Made by a program: the position numbers and the translations under genes. Positions 63,798 through 64,000 of a stretch of DNA of 64,000 nucleotides are shown one piece after another (the stretch's first letter is position 1; each line of letters begins with the position of its first letter). Origin of the DNA: Arenibacter nanhaiticus (GTDB lineage Bacteria > Bacteroidota > Bacteroidia > Flavobacteriales > Flavobacteriaceae). Location: contig NZ_FQYX01000019.1 in NCBI RefSeq assembly GCF_900141935.1, positions 1 through 64,000 on the forward strand, in the 5' to 3' direction. The notes under the pieces were generated by a model. It made no database searches. It worked only from the letters and a program-made list of their open reading frames with translations, and was not told the origin of the DNA.

Positions 63798-64000
63798 TTA
63801 TTTTAAACTGCTACTTTCAAAACCTAGTTTCTTCAATCCATTTTGAACCTCCTTATTACTCATAAAAAGGTCCCATAACAACCCCGTTCTATAATTTTCG
63901 ATCATTACGGGAATAGGACCTTGATCTATGGCCAAGTACCGTGGCAGGCTCCAATTATGCTCAAAACTAAAGGCGTCATAGGGTCCGTATTTCCCTATTA
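63798..64000 (-). CDS. Second GH144-type protein, C-terminal part only
   Basis: The minus frame ending at TAA (63798-63800) reads YLAIDQGP, MIENYRTGLLWDLFM and ends FESSSLK. It matches the C terminus of the preceding gene (IDQGPQVIMIENYRSGLLWELFM) residue by residue over most of the stretch. About 67 residues are visible and the gene continues past the right edge. It is the tandem paralogue of 62376-63764. Confidence 0.85.
   Translation of the reverse strand, partial: IGKYGPYDAFSFEHNWSLPRYLAIDQGPIPVMIENYRTGLLWDLFMSNKEVQNGLKKLGFESSSLK

Overview
The window looks like a chromosomal piece of a marine Flavobacteriaceae bacterium (Bacteroidota), of the Zobellia/Maribacter/Arenibacter kind. The evidence is a SusC/SusD pair, a FecR anti-sigma with its ECF sigma factor, many lipoprotein signals (many of the surface enzymes end their signal in a lipobox Cys), five type I sulfatases, a trimethylamine monooxygenase and AT-rich intergenic DNA without clear Shine-Dalgarno sites. 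The species cannot be fixed from the sequence alone.

Layout. Bases 1-330 are the tail of an IS21-family element (istB plus terminal repeats). Bases 395-1744 hold two small membrane proteins. A tRNA-Arg(CCT) lies at 2583-2654, with a copy of its 3' end 86 bp away. From 2787 to 26727 is one unbroken minus-strand array of 16 genes with short gaps or overlaps. It combines fucan/fucoside depolymerisation (two intact GH29, one GH95, one gutted GH29, three S1 sulfatases, a phosphodiesterase-like protein, two esterases, a GH109-type enzyme) with uptake (FucP) and the non-phosphorylating oxidative L-fucose pathway: L-fucose dehydrogenase, L-fuconate dehydratase, 2-keto-3-deoxy-L-fuconate dehydrogenase, an FAH-family 2,4-diketo-3-deoxy-L-fuconate hydrolase, and an FMN L-lactate dehydrogenase that turns the lactate product into pyruvate. 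Two near-identical AraC regulators (26922-28812) sit at the head of the array. A GH95 remnant and a fourth sulfatase follow on the plus strand.

Bases 31079-32150 are non-coding, with a structured RNA candidate, a strong terminator and an inverted pair of REP-like palindromic repeats. Housekeeping-like and accessory genes follow: an RluA-type pseudouridine synthase, an AspA/AstE-type deacylase, an esterase, a large GH2 beta-galactosidase, a three-domain kinase/M23/PLP-lyase fusion and a GH63-like glycosidase. At 43900-50870 a plus-strand regulatory and uptake cassette is encoded: ECF sigma, FecR anti-sigma, STN-bearing SusC, SusD, then a terminator. This looks like a self-contained trans-envelope signalling system.

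A LysR regulator, a second inverted pair of the same REP-like repeats, a trimethylamine monooxygenase (tmm) and a divergent DUF1338/HglS-like gene follow. The window ends in a second minus-strand carbohydrate block: sulfatase, GH3, GH43 with F5/8 and FN3 domains, an esterase, and two tandem GH144-type genes, the last cut by the window edge. No CRISPR array, prophage or origin was seen. The most unusual items are the three-hydrolase esterase fusion (13885-16017), the APH-M23-aminotransferase fusion (38537-41572), the fucose SDR with Asn in place of the catalytic Lys, and the paired REP-like repeats.
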